Origin: Sthenelais limicola
Taxonomy: Eukaryota > Annelida > Polychaeta > Phyllodocida > Sigalionidae
DNA length: 64,000 nucleotides
Assembly (NCBI GenBank): GCA_942159475.1
Contig: OW804097.1
Coordinates: 113,150,582 to 113,214,581 of the forward strand
Direction of reading: 5' to 3'
Below, piece by piece: positions 31,710 to 43,890 of this stretch. A program made the translations under genes and the position numbers. A model generated the notes under the pieces. That model was not told the origin of the DNA. It saw only the letters and a program-made list of their open reading frames with translations, and searched no databases. Each line of letters begins with the position of its first letter. Position 1 is the stretch's first letter.

Positions 31710-32207
31710 CGATTATCAAAATGATTGTGGGACAGGAGGAGGTGTTAATCTTAACTCTCCTGTTGTTTCCTTTACCTTTGTAATTCTCACGAAATCCAGA
31801 ATGTGATAGGTTATATATTTGTAAAGATTCCTCTAAGTCAACATTGCGTGAAAACACCAAATCAGCGGACTTTTGTATTTTGTATCATGACCCCCCCACC
31901 TTGTCTTGGGGATCAGTCTGTTCAAAGGGTGCTGTACCGCGGTATTTCTTTCGCATTTTCTATAATTGTACGCTCAATGATCTGTAAGGCCAATGTTCTA
32001 ATGAACAGGTTGAATGTTGAATCTCTTATACATGTTTACTAGTTAGTGCATTCCTGCATCTCGAAGGAATAAGTCAAGTCAGGTATTAAATAATGGAAAA
32101 CTTTATTTTGGTATTTGATACAAAGGAGTGTTGTACATTGTGATACACTGCCTACTGTTGACTTTGTCTACTTCAGGAAATAAAGACCCGGTGTAGGGGA
32201 AAAAAAA
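31710..32207 (+). other. LINE 3' UTR with polyadenylation signal
   Basis: Non-coding. AATAAA at 32179-32184 is followed by about 16 bases and then nine A residues merging into the right target-site duplication. Confidence 0.85.
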
Positions 32208-32223
32208 AATAATGAGGGCCACA
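32208..32223. repeat. right target-site duplication of the LINE
   Basis: AATAATGAGGGCCACA, identical to 25281-25296. The first two A bases could equally belong to the tail. Confidence 0.95.
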
Positions 32224-33639
32224 CCTGAGGCATTGACTCAATCATGGATTGTTCCCTCAATTATTATGTAAATGCTCTCCAGCATAGGTTGAAAACCTCC
32301 CAATAGAAAGGGAAACGACCAGCTGACTTAATCATCTGATTGATAAAAGTTCATTGATCAATCAATCAGAATGATGGCCCTTGGTCTGTGCCAGGAGTCC
32401 AGCATCAAGTTTCTAAAGGAGGATATTTGGCAAAATGCCTCCATTATAAACAAAAGGAGCAGCAGGGCATAGTTTTCTAAAACTGAATTGCTGAGAGTCA
32501 TTGATAAAAGTTCAGATCAGCCAGTGTCTTCAACTGCTGAACAGAATGAATTCCCTGATACCTTAAGCTCTGTACAACCTTGTCAAAGAGGGTACAGTTG
32601 TCAAACTTCTCACATTGGATAGTGGCAAGGTCATAGACCATCAGATGGTGTGGTGCTGGCCATTGATCTCTTCCCTGAGCTTGGCCTCTCAGAGCTCAGA
32701 GAGGAAAAACACATGAGATACACCAATCCCCCATATAAATATTCGAAATATTTGGACCTCAATATTGCCATGTTCTCCCATTTTTCCCTGCATTTGCACA
32801 GTATAATGTTGTAATAGCAATGTTTGGGATTGGTGAAAGGACTGTATAAAATGCAAGAGCCCACTCTCCTAAGGATACCATCTTCTTCAGTGTACCCCAA
32901 GCCCCAAACATGGGTTGACATGTGGCAGCTCACCTCAAGTATTGGACTCTGCCAGTCAGACTACAGTCAGAACAGTGATGCAGACTTAGTGAATGAAGCA
33001 TGGAAGCTCATTTTCAACATGCTTTCACAATGCTTTATTTCAGCATGATAAGCATGCCTTGCTCACTGCAGACCTCAGTGTTGATCAATGCTTATGCTAT
33101 GTGTGAGCACGACCGCTACTAGGGCGCCGCCTTGTGTCAGAATATAATATCATTGGAACTCTCCTGTATCTGAGGTTAAAAAACAGAGCCCCGACTTCCT
33201 CCATGCCGAGTACATGCCTGTGTTTCACCTCGTCCTTATTCAATGAGAATATCCTGTATATTATCAACACTCAGGTAATTGGACTTGGAATGGAATGCCA
33301 GAACCAAAGAGTGGGCACCATATTGGATAGATCAGGCAAATTCCACCTAAATCTTTCCCATGTCTCAATGACTGTTGTTACTTTTATTAATAAACAGATA
33401 CATCATTTAGAGTGATGCAATGTTATATTGTAACTTTTCACTCAGCTACTCAACATTTCACATTTAATAAGTGATAGAAAGTTATTAAGGAGAATTGAAA
33501 TAAAGATGATGGTTGTTTTAATGGGACCGGGAGGACTTTTAAAGAGATAGGCCATTGCCATAGATAATGCTCTTAAAACGGGAAAATAAACCCAGGAACA
33601 AATTCCTGAAACATAGATAAAGTAGATTTATTGCTGATG
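32224..33639. other. unassigned sequence
   Basis: Several short open frames (up to 100 aa) have no recognisable motif. No splice-site pattern joins them convincingly. Confidence 0.4.
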
Positions 33640-34570
33640 GGAGCCAAGATATGACATTCTTTTTGAATTTTGACCTTGACATAGGGAAATTACTTCAGAA
33701 ATCGATTCCTTATGCCTTAAAACATAGACAAACTGTTATTACACTTGGGTGAAATACTAACAGGAGCTGAGATACATGACATTTTTTTAGATCAGGTGGT
33801 AGCCATATTGGATTTTGACCTTGAAAGTGACCTTGAATGACATTGACACCTTTAAACATAGACAAAAAGGTATTATACATAGATATGGTGCTAGCAGGAG
33901 CTGAGATGGTATTCTTTGTCTTTGTAGTGTCCATATTGGAATTTGACCTTGAAAATGACCTTGAAACTGAAATAAAAGGTCAGAAATGGATTCCTCACCC
34001 CTGAAAACATGGACTAACTGGTATTACACTTGAATATAGTGCTAAAGGGAGCAGAGCTACATGATATTCTTTTATCCCAATGGCGGCCATATTGGATTTT
34101 GACCTTGAAAATGACCTTAAATGACTTATATGAACTTGAAAGAGAAAAGTTACTTCTGAAATGAATTTCTCATACGGTACCTAAAAACATAGGAGAATAT
34201 GTATTACACATGGATATAGTTCTAACAGGGGCTGAGATATGTAATTTTTTATCCTGGTGGCAGCCATATTGGATTTTGACCCTGAAAAAGACGTTGAAAC
34301 AAAAATATAAGGTCAGAAATGGATTACTCTCACCTGAAAACATAGACAAAGAGGTATTATACATGAATCTAGTGCTATCAGGAGCTGAGATATGAAATTC
34401 TTTTTTCCTGGTGGCAGCCATATTGGTTTTGAGCATAATGGCCGCCAGGGGGCTACCTTAGTTTGTATGCGGTGATTTTTGAGAACCTTAGACCCATACC
34501 TACCTCTGTACCAAATTTCAAAGACTTGTCACAAAGTGCGCGATTTTCTTGAACTTCCTCCCAGCTATAG
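33640..34570 (-). repeat. dispersed array C, copy 2 (reverse orientation)
   Basis: The reverse complement shows the same units as 15149-16080: CCATATTGGATTTTGACC recurs near 33806, 34088 and 34265, with TCAGAAATGGATTCCTCA-type spacers. Its outer end carries AAGTGCGCGATTTT and AACTTCCTCCCAGCTA, matching the head of copy 1. Confidence 0.85.
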
Positions 34571-35305
34571 AGACAAATACCGAACAAATTGAATATCAAT
34601 GTTGCCTATTTTTGAGTGTTTATATTTGATTTTTCATCGAGAAAAGGCTTGAATCTATTCATATTGGATGGCATAACTTGAGTTAAGCAGAAAGAATCCT
34701 ATTATATGGCAATGGAAGAATGCAGTAAACTTGCATTGTAGAGACAATTTTAATTCAAAGAAAAATAAAAACAGAAAATGTATAAAAAATTCTAATTTTT
34801 TTTGGTAGGAGCATCATTTATTTATAGATTATAAAAATGTTATTTTCTAAAACTTTGGCCTATTTGCTTCAAAATGCGGACGTTTTTAAAAGCGTTATAG
34901 GGACATGACAAGATTAGCCAAAGTCATGTTTTTTGCTTCCTTGATGAGATGAAAGGACAACCATATGTGTTGGTGTGGGAATATACATATTCTGTTTTGA
35001 TAATATGGTAGAATAGATATTGAGGATATGTCCTAGCTTTTGAAATTTCTATATTTAATTTTTTTTAATGTGATTTAATCTTAGAGAAAAAAAGCGTTGT
35101 AGAGACACAAAAAATGACTAAAATGAATATCATTCAAATTTCAAAATAAGGAATTGCACCAAATGTTTGAAAACTTGTCTATACATAGCAAAACATGTCT
35201 GGGAGAGGTGGATATGAAAGCAAAATCGGTAGGGTTTGTCATTCTGGAGTTATAGCATGACTAATAGAAGTCACTTTTATGTAGTCCGTTCGCTGACCTT
35301 GGCCG
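34571..35305. other. unassigned; GTAGAGACA words at 34738 and 35099
   Basis: GTTGTAGAGACAC (35097) and TTGTAGAGACA (34736) echo the satellite at 10.4-12.1 kb, so this part probably belongs to the same repeat superfamily. No gene. Confidence 0.45.
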
Positions 35306-35345
35306 TATACAGCTGCCAATTGTACATTTTCTGAAAAGCTGACCC
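35306..35345 (-). mobile_element. MITE family A, truncated copy (one terminus only)
   Basis: TACAGCTGCCAATTGTACAT through TGACCC is the reverse complement of the left end of MITE family A and is followed by ATAT, the target duplication seen in the family. Everything internal is missing. Confidence 0.75.
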
Positions 35346-35359
35346 ATATGATCAGTATT

Positions 35360-35980
35360 AAGAAAATTAGTCATAAGTCGCAAAAAATGGATTTTGAGAT
35401 CACCATATTTGAAAAGAGGAGATCAAGGTGATTCCAATGATATTAAACACTCGGATACCCAATAAGTGTTTCTATATTTTAAGTTTGATAATTTTATTTT
35501 TGAAACAAAATGTTTGCAATGTTTCTAGATGGGTAATTACCAGTAAAGTAACTAAATATACTTTATACTTCATACAGGTCTTCAAAACGCAGGGATATAT
35601 TTAATACAATGTTCCGAAATTTGTTACATTGATTTATGTGACTATAAATGCTAAACCCTCTAAAGTAAAGAGATAAAGAGATCCTGTGATAAAACACTTT
35701 GAAAAATATCAATTTTGCGACTTATGACTCATTTTCCTGGAACACATCACATATGGCAAATAATGAGTTCGGAAAGATCTGTAGTTGTTGGATAACAGTT
35801 GAGAATTCACTTTAAAGAAAATTAGTTAATCTAAATGTGATGTGTTACAGAAAAATCATACATCGCAAAAAATGACTCATTTTCCCGTGACACTTCACAT
35901 ATGGCAAATAAGGAGTAAAGTTTTAACATCTTTTGTTGCTGAGAAATCACTTTAAAGAATATTAATTAATTGAAATGATG
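35360..35980. repeat. diverged repeat segments
   Basis: 35365-35445 resembles 8985-9070. ATGACTCATTTTCC...ACATATGGCAAATAA...CACTTTAAAGAA occurs at 35725-35830 and again at 35872-35968, a local duplication of about 150 bp. No coding signal. Confidence 0.6.
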
Positions 35981-36660
35981 ACACTCACCGCATCCAGAAG
36001 TACCCAGAAAAGACACGCAGGATCTTTCACAAAGTTGTCCAGCAAAATTAATGATGTACTAACACATGTATCTACACCTGCCAAGTCTCTACTAAGTAAG
36101 CCGAAGACATCACTTACATCTACTTATATAGCCACATTATACACCTGACTGGTGTATCACAGTAAAATATACCTAAATTAAAATACCTATTTCTCAAAGC
36201 TGTGTACAAATGTGTGTACCTTCCTACCAGCATAGAAACAAGTTTTTATATCAGATCTGCCAGGAGGTCCTTAAATTATAACAGAATAATTAAATTTGCA
36301 TAATTTGCATAAAATAATTGAATTCCATCAATAGTGCTCTATTAGAAGAATTAACTTACATCAACTATATGTTGTCCATGCTCAGTTGGATTGCAATGTT
36401 GTATGGACGTTGTCTACTAAGTATTTTTCTTTTCAAAATTGAAGCACATTTCTACAAATCCCATATAAATTCATGTTGTTTCACTTAACCTGAACTCCGT
36501 CAGCCTGGATTTTCTGGGAGTTTTCCTCACAAATATTTGTTATTCAGATAGTTATATATTATAATTCAACACAAAAAAAGAGTGTTTTTAATTATGTCCT
36601 GATAAAAAAAACATGATTGTATTATAACAGTGGCATTTTTTTATATTTTTTCTAAAGATT
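35981..36660. other. unassigned sequence
   Basis: AT-rich, no supported feature. Confidence 0.4.
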
Positions 36661-36810
36661 TTATTTATACTTGGTATACTATGGAAGACCGGAATGGGTA
36701 GTATAGAGGTCGGTACCGAGGTCGGGATCAGACCGGGACTGGACCGGGACCGGACCGGGGCTTTAATTACCGGGGGTCCGATGACCGGGGCTCCGATGAC
36801 CGGTCAACTA

Positions 36811-37360
36811 ATGTCTAAAATTATGTCCGAATACTTCTGCTTATTACTCAAAAACTATTTAAGCTTTTTACACAATTTAAATTGTATTAAATACCCCAAC
36901 ATATCTATTCGATTTTCCTAATTCTATATGATTATTGCGCAATTATTTGTACCTCTATTTCCAATCGTTGGTAAAGTAGCTATAAAATATATTCTACAGG
37001 ATGAGCTATTCGCCGAAATAATGTCTAAAATTATGTCCCAATACTTATGCTCATTACTCAAAAACTATTTAAGCTTTTAACACAATTTAAATTGTATTAA
37101 ATACCCCAACATATCTATCCGACTTTCCTAATTTTATATGATTATTGCGCACTTATTTGTACCTCTATTATCAATCGTTGGTAATATAGCTATAAAATAA
37201 ACTCTATAGGATGAGCTATTCGCCGAAATAATGTAGAGAAAAATTTCCGAATACTTATGCTCATTACTCAAAAACTAATTAAGTTTTTTACACAATTAAA
37301 ATTGTATTAAATACACCAACATATCTATTCGACTTTCCTTATACCATATGATTATTGAGC
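36811..37360 (+). repeat. 210-bp tandem repeat (about 2.6 copies)
   Basis: ATGTCTAAAATTATGTCC starts at 36811 and 37021, and its variant ATGTAGAGAAAAATTTCC at 37231. The following TTACTCAAAAACTA, ATTGTATTAAATACCCCAAC and CGATTTTCCTAATT blocks keep the same spacing. Confidence 0.9.
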
Positions 37361-37364
37361 CAAT

Positions 37365-38160
37365 TGTACCTCATTGAGAATAATGATAATATCTAACTTA
37401 TTAACCTCTACTAACATCATCAATCATTATTTCATGTCAACTTTCATTGGTTAAAATTTTAGAGAAATTCATCAGTAATCAAAATCACTACTGAGTCACC
37501 TTAATATGGGGAGATATGCACATAGGATATGCTATGATGACGTAATAAGAACTAAGGATAATAGAGACTAATACCAATAGATATCTAGATATGATATTCT
37601 AGGATGATAACAATGATAATGATAGATATTCTAAATAAACAATAATGCGAAATGATATAGCCTAATAATCTCAGTTGCTGTTAGGTAATATTTACATAAT
37701 ATAATGTTAAGATCTAATGATATAATATAGGGGTAGCTTAGCTCTCTAAGGTAGTAAAGATATTTCAATATAGGCCAAAATCAGGCTGTCCTGAAAATAT
37801 TCGTACTGTATGTATGGAAATGTTTGTAGACCTGAATAAAATACTTCTAATTCTAAAATCTAAATCTAAATCTCCAGATTCCATTGGGTAGTTCCTCCGA
37901 ACGCCACTAGGATATTCATTGCAACCGTTGACGATATTTGCAGTTTATATTTTGTGATTAATTTATTATTAATTATCCATTCATTTGAACTCATCCGGAC
38001 TTTAACCATGATGGTTATTACATATTTCTCTATTTATGTTCAAGTTTGTGCTTATTTCATTATTATATTTATTTAGTTATTCCTGTTTTGTATTGCAAAC
38101 ATAATGTTCTCTTGTGTTGAAAATCATTGATATGACTTATGAACCTGTTCAAAATTTGGG
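37365..38160. other. AT-rich interior, unassigned
   Basis: No ORF or repeat of note inside the CCGG-ended element. Confidence 0.4.
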
Positions 38161-38563
38161 TTGACTTCCGATGACCGGGAAATTAGGACCGGGGCTCCGA
38201 GAAAATTTTATCCCGGTCATCGGCCGATACTGACCCGGTATTGTACCGGTCATCGGAGCCCCGGTCATCGGAGTCCCGGTCATCGGAGCCCCGGTCATCG
38301 GAGCCCCGGTCATTGAAGTGCCAGTCCGGTACCGGTCCGGTCCCGATGTTAAGTTACCCGATTTTTTTAATTTTAAGGTGTCGCTATGCTTTAAGTATGA
38401 CGATATATAGTTTCTTAATATACCGGGTCTGGTCTTGACCGGGACCGGGCCGGGCCTGGACCTAACCGGACCGGATATTGGGTCGGAAATAAAACCCCTA
38501 GTTGTTGGTTTCAATATTCTACTACACTAGCTTTCGGGCTGAGTTGCCCTTCATCAAGTACAG

Positions 38564-38693
38564 GGTTTTTAATGTTTTATTACCCTAATATTGAGCATGC
38601 ATCCATTAATGAATTGATGTATTACTCAACGTTTGCAACAGGCCTTCCCGATAAGCCTCTGCAATAGCAAAACCTATCGGGAAAGCCTGTTGC
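38564..38693. repeat. dispersed repeat D copy 1 followed by a hairpin
   Basis: TACAGGGTTTTTAATGTTTT and ATTGAGCATGCAT recur at 55397-55463. Directly after, GCAACAGGCCTTCCCGATA (38635-38653) pairs with TATCGGGAAAGCCTGTTGC (38675-38693), with one mismatch. The GGCTTTCCCGA core is shared with the TTA-flanked MITE at 1444-1780. Confidence 0.7.
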
Positions 38694-38859
38694 GAAGCCT
38701 ATTGCAAGGCTTATTGCGGCTAGTGTGGCGCCGGCTTAAGCCTCAATCTCCTAATAGCTATTTAATTCTCCTAGAGTAATTATCATTAGGTGTCCTGCTA
38801 CCCGGACATTTACAATAGTTCAATGCTGCATGGTAAGAATGTAAGTCAGTAACATAGAT

Positions 38860-39094
38860 GGGTCAGATTTACAGAAAATGTACAATTGGCAGTTGTACAC
38901 ATTTAGTAAATTCTGCTAAATTAGGCTGCAATTTGGTCAACACTAGGTAAATTTGAGTATATCTGGCATTGCATTGATTCTAGCAATCTATTTGGTTAGG
39001 TTGAACTGTATTTTGAACTTTATTTTCGTCTGAAATTTGGGTTATTTGAGAGGATTGGTGAAGTTGAATTGTACATTTTCTGAAAATCTGACCC
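38860..39094 (+). mobile_element. MITE family A, copy 3 (235 bp, TSD AGAT)
   Basis: It starts GGGTCAGATTTACAGAAAAT; the right end, reverse-complemented, is GGGTCAGATTTTCAGAAAAT. It is flanked by AGAT at 38856-38859 and 39095-39098. This is the best-preserved copy. Confidence 0.9.
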
Positions 39095-39099
39095 AGATC

Positions 39100-39370
39100 C
39101 GCCTGTTGTGCTCCCTCCCCATCCTCCTTCCCGTCCTCCTCCTCTGGTCCTGGGTAAGACCTTAAAGTGTCTTTCTGTCTCTTTTTCTCTGTCTCTCTCC
39201 CTTCTTCCCTATCTCTATTTCCTGGGTATGATCATAAACTGCCTCCCTCTCAGGTTTCCCGCCCTTGATATAACCATATTAAATGTGTTGATAAGGGCGT
39301 AAAGCAACCACTCACTCTCACTCACTCACTCGCTCACTCACTCCCCATCCTCCTCCTCCCTCTATGGTCA
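39100..39370. repeat. CT-rich tract with (CTCA)n microsatellite at 39309-39345
   Basis: Pyrimidine-rich sequence with ACTCACTCACTCGCTCACTC. Not coding. Confidence 0.75.
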
Positions 39371-39530
39371 GAAAAAATTCGTTGAAAGTTTAAACCTCTT
39401 GATTGCTGTTCTTCCCTTCATAATTACTCTAATGGAACCCTGTTCCCCTTTGTCTGTCTCCATCTCTCTTCCCATCTTTTTGTCCCTGTCTCCTTCCTTC
39501 TCTTTTCTTAATTGTTTCTGGGCAGGAACT

Positions 39531-39730
39531 GCTGAATTCCGGGGGAATGCCATGGGACATTCAAATGGTACAGTGCTGATTTCCCAGGGGAATGCAGTGA
39601 GGGGAATGCAGTGAGCCATTCAACTGGTACAGTGACTGCTGAATTCGGGGGGAATGCCTTGGGACATTCAGCTGATACAGTACTGATTTCCCAGGGGAAT
39701 GCCTTGAGGCAATGATTGAAATTTTTTTCA
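39531..39730. repeat. two tandem copies of a ~107-bp unit
   Basis: GCTGAATTCCGGGGGAATGC (39531) recurs as GCTGAATTCGGGGGGAATGC (39638), each followed by GGGACATTCA, GGTACAGT-type and TTTCCCAGGGGAATGC words. Confidence 0.85.
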
Positions 39731-42042
39731 AAAAAATTTAATAATATTTCTTTTTACTTTAAGCTATATAAATAGAGAGAATGGGACGAGCTGGCAATAA
39801 TCGAAAATTTATAGGACGAGATTCGTCCACATAAGCACGATGCCATAAAGTATGGGATTACAATTCATTTTGTCATGACTAAACTTTACAAGGCCAGGTC
39901 CTTTAGTAAGTAGCCGAAATCAAACGTTGCATGCCTAGAAGGGGTTCCAAACAACATGTAATGTCCATAAATGAAACGGTAATGACTAATGTCTGACATT
40001 AATTTTTAATTATATTTGTGAAAAGATGTAAAATCTTATTCTATTTGCAGCTGTTGACAAGCTGCTTTTCCCGTTCACATCAGGTAAAAGAGCAAATCCC
40101 TGTCAGTGTCTCCCAAATAACCTTGGGTTAAGATGTTTTTATTAGTTCAATTTTCTGGTGTCTGTCAGATGTCAATTTTAATAACTGTGCTCGCTTTCGG
40201 AGACAATTAACAGAAATAACTGGTTACTGGGAACGACCAACAGTGCAAAGGTAGGCTACTGCTTTTTGAGACAGATTTCCGTTGGGGTTAATTAATTAAT
40301 AACATAGATAAAGAAAAAGATTTCAGTGTTATCTGGAAAAACAAATGTATCTTAATTTTCCATGTACTGCCTACATCGCAGCATTCTTTTGGCATCCTTC
40401 CTCCCCTTGCTTGAATTCTGTCAACCCCATGGAAACATCTGATTTTTTTATTAATTTCCAAAAAATAACTAAAATTTACTTTCGGTCAGGTAGCAAGTTA
40501 ACACTCACGGATACCTTATTTTCTCTGGCACAACAACTAAAAGATTTCTACAGATACCCCGCTCCCAGGACATTTACAATAAAACAAACTGCATAATTTA
40601 TTAGCTTGCATTTGAAGGGATGCAGATGTAATAATTATTTCTTCTTAGTGCCAGCAGATGGAGTCATTGGATTACGCTTTAAATTTCTGAATATTTTTTT
40701 CGGGGACTGGTTGTGGGATACCTTAGTGATTCATGGGAAATGAACATAGTCTTGCTGGGTTTGATTTCCTACTGATTTCCTACTTATAATTAAATTATTA
40801 TACTTATATATACTTGTACTTATAATACGTGTGTGGTGTTTTTGCTGTATTGTATGTATGTACACATGTATGTATGTATTGTATGTATACGTATGTATCA
40901 ATTTTATTTCTTTATTACATATACAATTCAGGAAAAAGGGATAAATTGAAATATTTCATTCTACAAAATCCTTCTGCGAAGATTCGCAGGTCTTCCAGGT
41001 CTCCCTGTGCAAGCTTGATGGTATATAGTTACTACAATAAATTTGAAGTGATAGAGAATCAACTTGAGCCTGTTTTTGAATTAAACCTCATCGATACAAT
41101 TTCTTACACTACCTAATCACACAAAGTTATTAATTAAACTGGTACATATTGTGTTGATGTCTCGAATTAAATTGTTATTTAACTTACAGATTCTATATTT
41201 TCAAGAACATCAGGAACGTCAAGTAACGTTACACGGGGGACTGGTATTAGGACACCTTAGTTTTTTTGGTTTTCTGCAAATAGCCGGAATTAGCCTTATG
41301 CATGGATATATATATAGAACTTTTATTCACAATTACACATAATACAATCATATATAATCAAGAGACGGATGCATCCTCACAAAAGTGATCTTCCTGGGGG
41401 GCCTTTTACAAAACAAGAATGTTTATAGTAATAATTGTATAACATGTCTTTAAGGTGTCATTAACTGAGTCCAATAGTAGAATGACGAAAACGTAAAGTC
41501 AGTAGAGTTCTTTTAAAATGATGAATTCATGTGAATAGTGGTTTGTACTAGAGAGTAGTTTAAACAGTTTTTGTTTTGTTTTCTTTTTATATATTCATGG
41601 TAGTATTCTTGGTTTTTTCTTCGAGTCCAATGTCTAGGTGATTTCCATTGTTTTTGGTAGGATTTTCAGTGGTGAGCATTGATGATTGATAATCTGTGCC
41701 TGGAGTTAGGACATTGTCTTTAACTTTGGATCTGATACCTGATAGCACATCACAGCTTAACATTATTCATTTTAAAGGCGATATTGACTCTTACCAAGTA
41801 CCACTCGTCTAAGGCACAGTAAATATATCTAGTCCATGTACTGCGTTTCTCGTGCTGACACCTAAACAAATTATATAGCAAGTTATTATCTTACTACATT
41901 ATATAAGAGCTAACAATTGACAACACTTTCTATCATCTATTAGAAAACTTTTACATAGATGCCAATCACAGATACCGGTAATAATTATTAAGATGTATTG
42001 AATCCCTTGGCTCATACATAGCCTACATTGTAAGTTAGGCTG
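39731..42042. other. unassigned; GTAT-type microsatellite at about 40845-40890
   Basis: No supported gene. TGTATGTATGTACACATGTA-like sequence is a short microsatellite. Small open frames carry no motif. Confidence 0.4.
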
Positions 42043-42434
42043 ATTTAGCAACCATAACGCTAACGCTAACACTAACGCTAACGTATGTTTTATGAGGACT
42101 ACGTCATCACTAGGTGTGCTATTCTTAGCTGCCTACCTGAGATACGGACGTCAATAACGTTAACAAGCGGGTCAATACGTTTCCAACGTATGTCCATTTC
42201 ACGCTACAATAATGGTCAATTGGGATTTCATTTTCATGTACAAATGAGCGGAAGATGTTTGTCTTTGTATTTAGGTGTAACTCATTACAATACTCAGCTT
42301 CATGAAATTGTGTATTTTTTTGCCCTCCGAAAACACCTCTCCACCTCTAAAACAGATTGAACCCTGCCATAACGTACGGCCCACCCTATCGTGAGCAACT
42401 GTTTACGTTAGCGTTAGCGTTGTGGTTGCTAAAT
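42043..42434. mobile_element. 392-bp MITE with CGTTAG-repeat inverted ends
   Basis: The left end ATTTAGCAACCATAACGCTA and the right end (reverse complement ATTTAGCAACCACAACGCTA) are inverted repeats that continue into (ACGCTA)n hexamers. No ORF of note. A target duplication is not clear. Confidence 0.75.
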
Positions 42435-43220
42435 GTCCCAAATTGTTACCTTGACGTTTGACCTATATAGCTGACGTCTAAGGATTATGAATAATTCCCA
42501 AGATGTTTATGACATGTATGATTCAACTTATATAGTTTACATATATAAATAGTGGATTGTTTTAAATAGTGCAAGGGTAGTGGGTGCAGCTGGTGGAATC
42601 GACAGTTATCTTTTCAAATATAATAGGAGAAATAAAACACAATTGTGTAAATAGGAGCCTTTATACATTGATAAGCCTTTCTTCCAGCATTTCTGAAATG
42701 CTTTGGACATTAAAATTCGAAAGTTTTGAAAGTTTGTGTAATATGTCATGACCCCCCCCCCCCCCCCGACCCCCCTGTTAGTGGCAACAACCCGCCCCCA
42801 GCCCCTACATCCCCTATGTGCATTGGAAAATCCACCAGTGCATGTAAAAGTGCAACTGACCAGTCGCAGAAGTGCAATCCTCTCAAAAAAGCAGTTTTGC
42901 ACCTGGTTTTGCACCTGATGCAATGTGCATCATCAGATGCACTCCAAAAATGTGTATCAAATTTATGTATATAAATCGGGTATCAATGCACTAGCTACAT
43001 GCAGTGGGATTAATGGATGTCAGTCAGTCTAGAGGAATTTATACAATTTATACATTATAGTATCTTTTATTCTGTCTCAAAAATATAATTTTATATTTCA
43101 TAAGGCAACATATGAAAACATTCATAGTGAATACAGTGCTTTTTCAATGTAACTGTTAAAGCCCTATAAAGAATAAGATAGTTATAAATTAAGCCTCTAC
43201 CTAAAATCCTGTTTATTTGT
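42435..43220. other. unassigned; poly-C run at about 42751-42769
   Basis: It contains a C-run and CCCCCGACCCCCC-type sequence. No gene. Confidence 0.45.
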
Positions 43221-43221
43221 A

Positions 43222-43690
43222 TGAATAGTGATTGTTGTTGTTGTTGTTGAGACTTTTATTAGCCAGGCGGCAATGTCGATGGGTCTAAGCTCCCAGCTTC
43301 GGGAGGGTTTCAAGCCCTATCGGACACTACATGAATTATATTTGTAGGGGTAAACAATACTCCATGGCGTCGACGACACACAGGAGGCCCCTACTTATGG
43401 AGGTCTCAGACAACAATAATTTAAATCAAGATTACGCTTAGAAACAGCACCCAATCATATTGAGTGAGACAATATTTTGTAGGTAATAGTACCAAAAGGA
43501 TAATATTACAGAGTAAATATAAAGAGCCTCTTGGGCAAAATACAAAATGGTTATAAATATACAAAATACAATAAAACAAAGTTCGTAGTTCGAGTCAAAA
43601 TCCGAGGAGGGAAGGGGAGGGGGGGGGGGGGGGAGAGAGGGGAAGGAAAGATGGAAGGGGGGGGGGGAGGTAGATATGGAGACAGTAATG
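43222..43690 (-). mobile_element. possible 3' end of a retroelement, with poly-G/GGA tract
   Basis: (TTG)n at about 43231-43249 followed by AGACTTTTATTAGCCAGGCG has the look of a reversed LINE/SINE 3' tail (AAC repeats). G-rich simple sequence occupies 43610-43670. Confidence 0.35.
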
Positions 43691-43769
43691 TTTAGTAGAG
43701 ATAATTATTGATGAATGAAGGAATAACTTTTACAAAGTAATTCCCTCCCTCTCCCTCTCCCTCACATAG

Positions 43770-43890
43770 CAATAGCAATGAAGGTGCTTCACTGAGTGCA
43801 TTGTAACTGGGTCTTTTACACCTGGTCAGTAGCACATCGTTGGGAGCTTCAGAACCACATTTATATGTAGGGTCCATGGAGCATATTGTA
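43770..43890 (+). repeat. dispersed repeat E, copy 1 (pair of 48745-48905)
   Basis: CACTGAGTGC, CCTGGTCAGTAG, GCATCGTTG/ACATCGTTG, GCTTCA and GGGTCCAT(G/A)GAGCAT occur in the same order in both places. Confidence 0.65.

Larger units (their letters stand above)
25297..32207 (+). mobile_element. full-length L1/Tx1-like LINE with a NADAR-bearing ORF1
   Basis: About 6.9 kb, bounded by a perfect 16-bp target-site duplication. It has a ~800-bp 5' UTR that starts with three copies of a 16-bp repeat, an intact ORF1 (26098-27516), a 428-bp spacer, an intact ORF2 (27945-31709), a ~500-bp 3' UTR with AATAAA at 32179-32184, and an A tail. Both ORFs are open without a single stop or frameshift, so this copy is young and could be active. 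The two-ORF layout with APE endonuclease and C-terminal CCHC is that of the L1/Tx1 group. Confidence 0.93.
36690..38490. mobile_element. putative ~1.8-kb element with GC-rich inverted CCGG-repeat ends
   Basis: The left end (36690-36805) and right end (38165-38490) carry runs of GACCGGGGCTCCGATGACCG in opposite orientations, plus strings of GGACCGGGACCGG/CCGGTCCGGT. The AT-rich middle contains no transposase ORF. Exact termini and target duplications could not be defined. The symmetry suggests a DNA transposon or foldback element. Confidence 0.5.
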
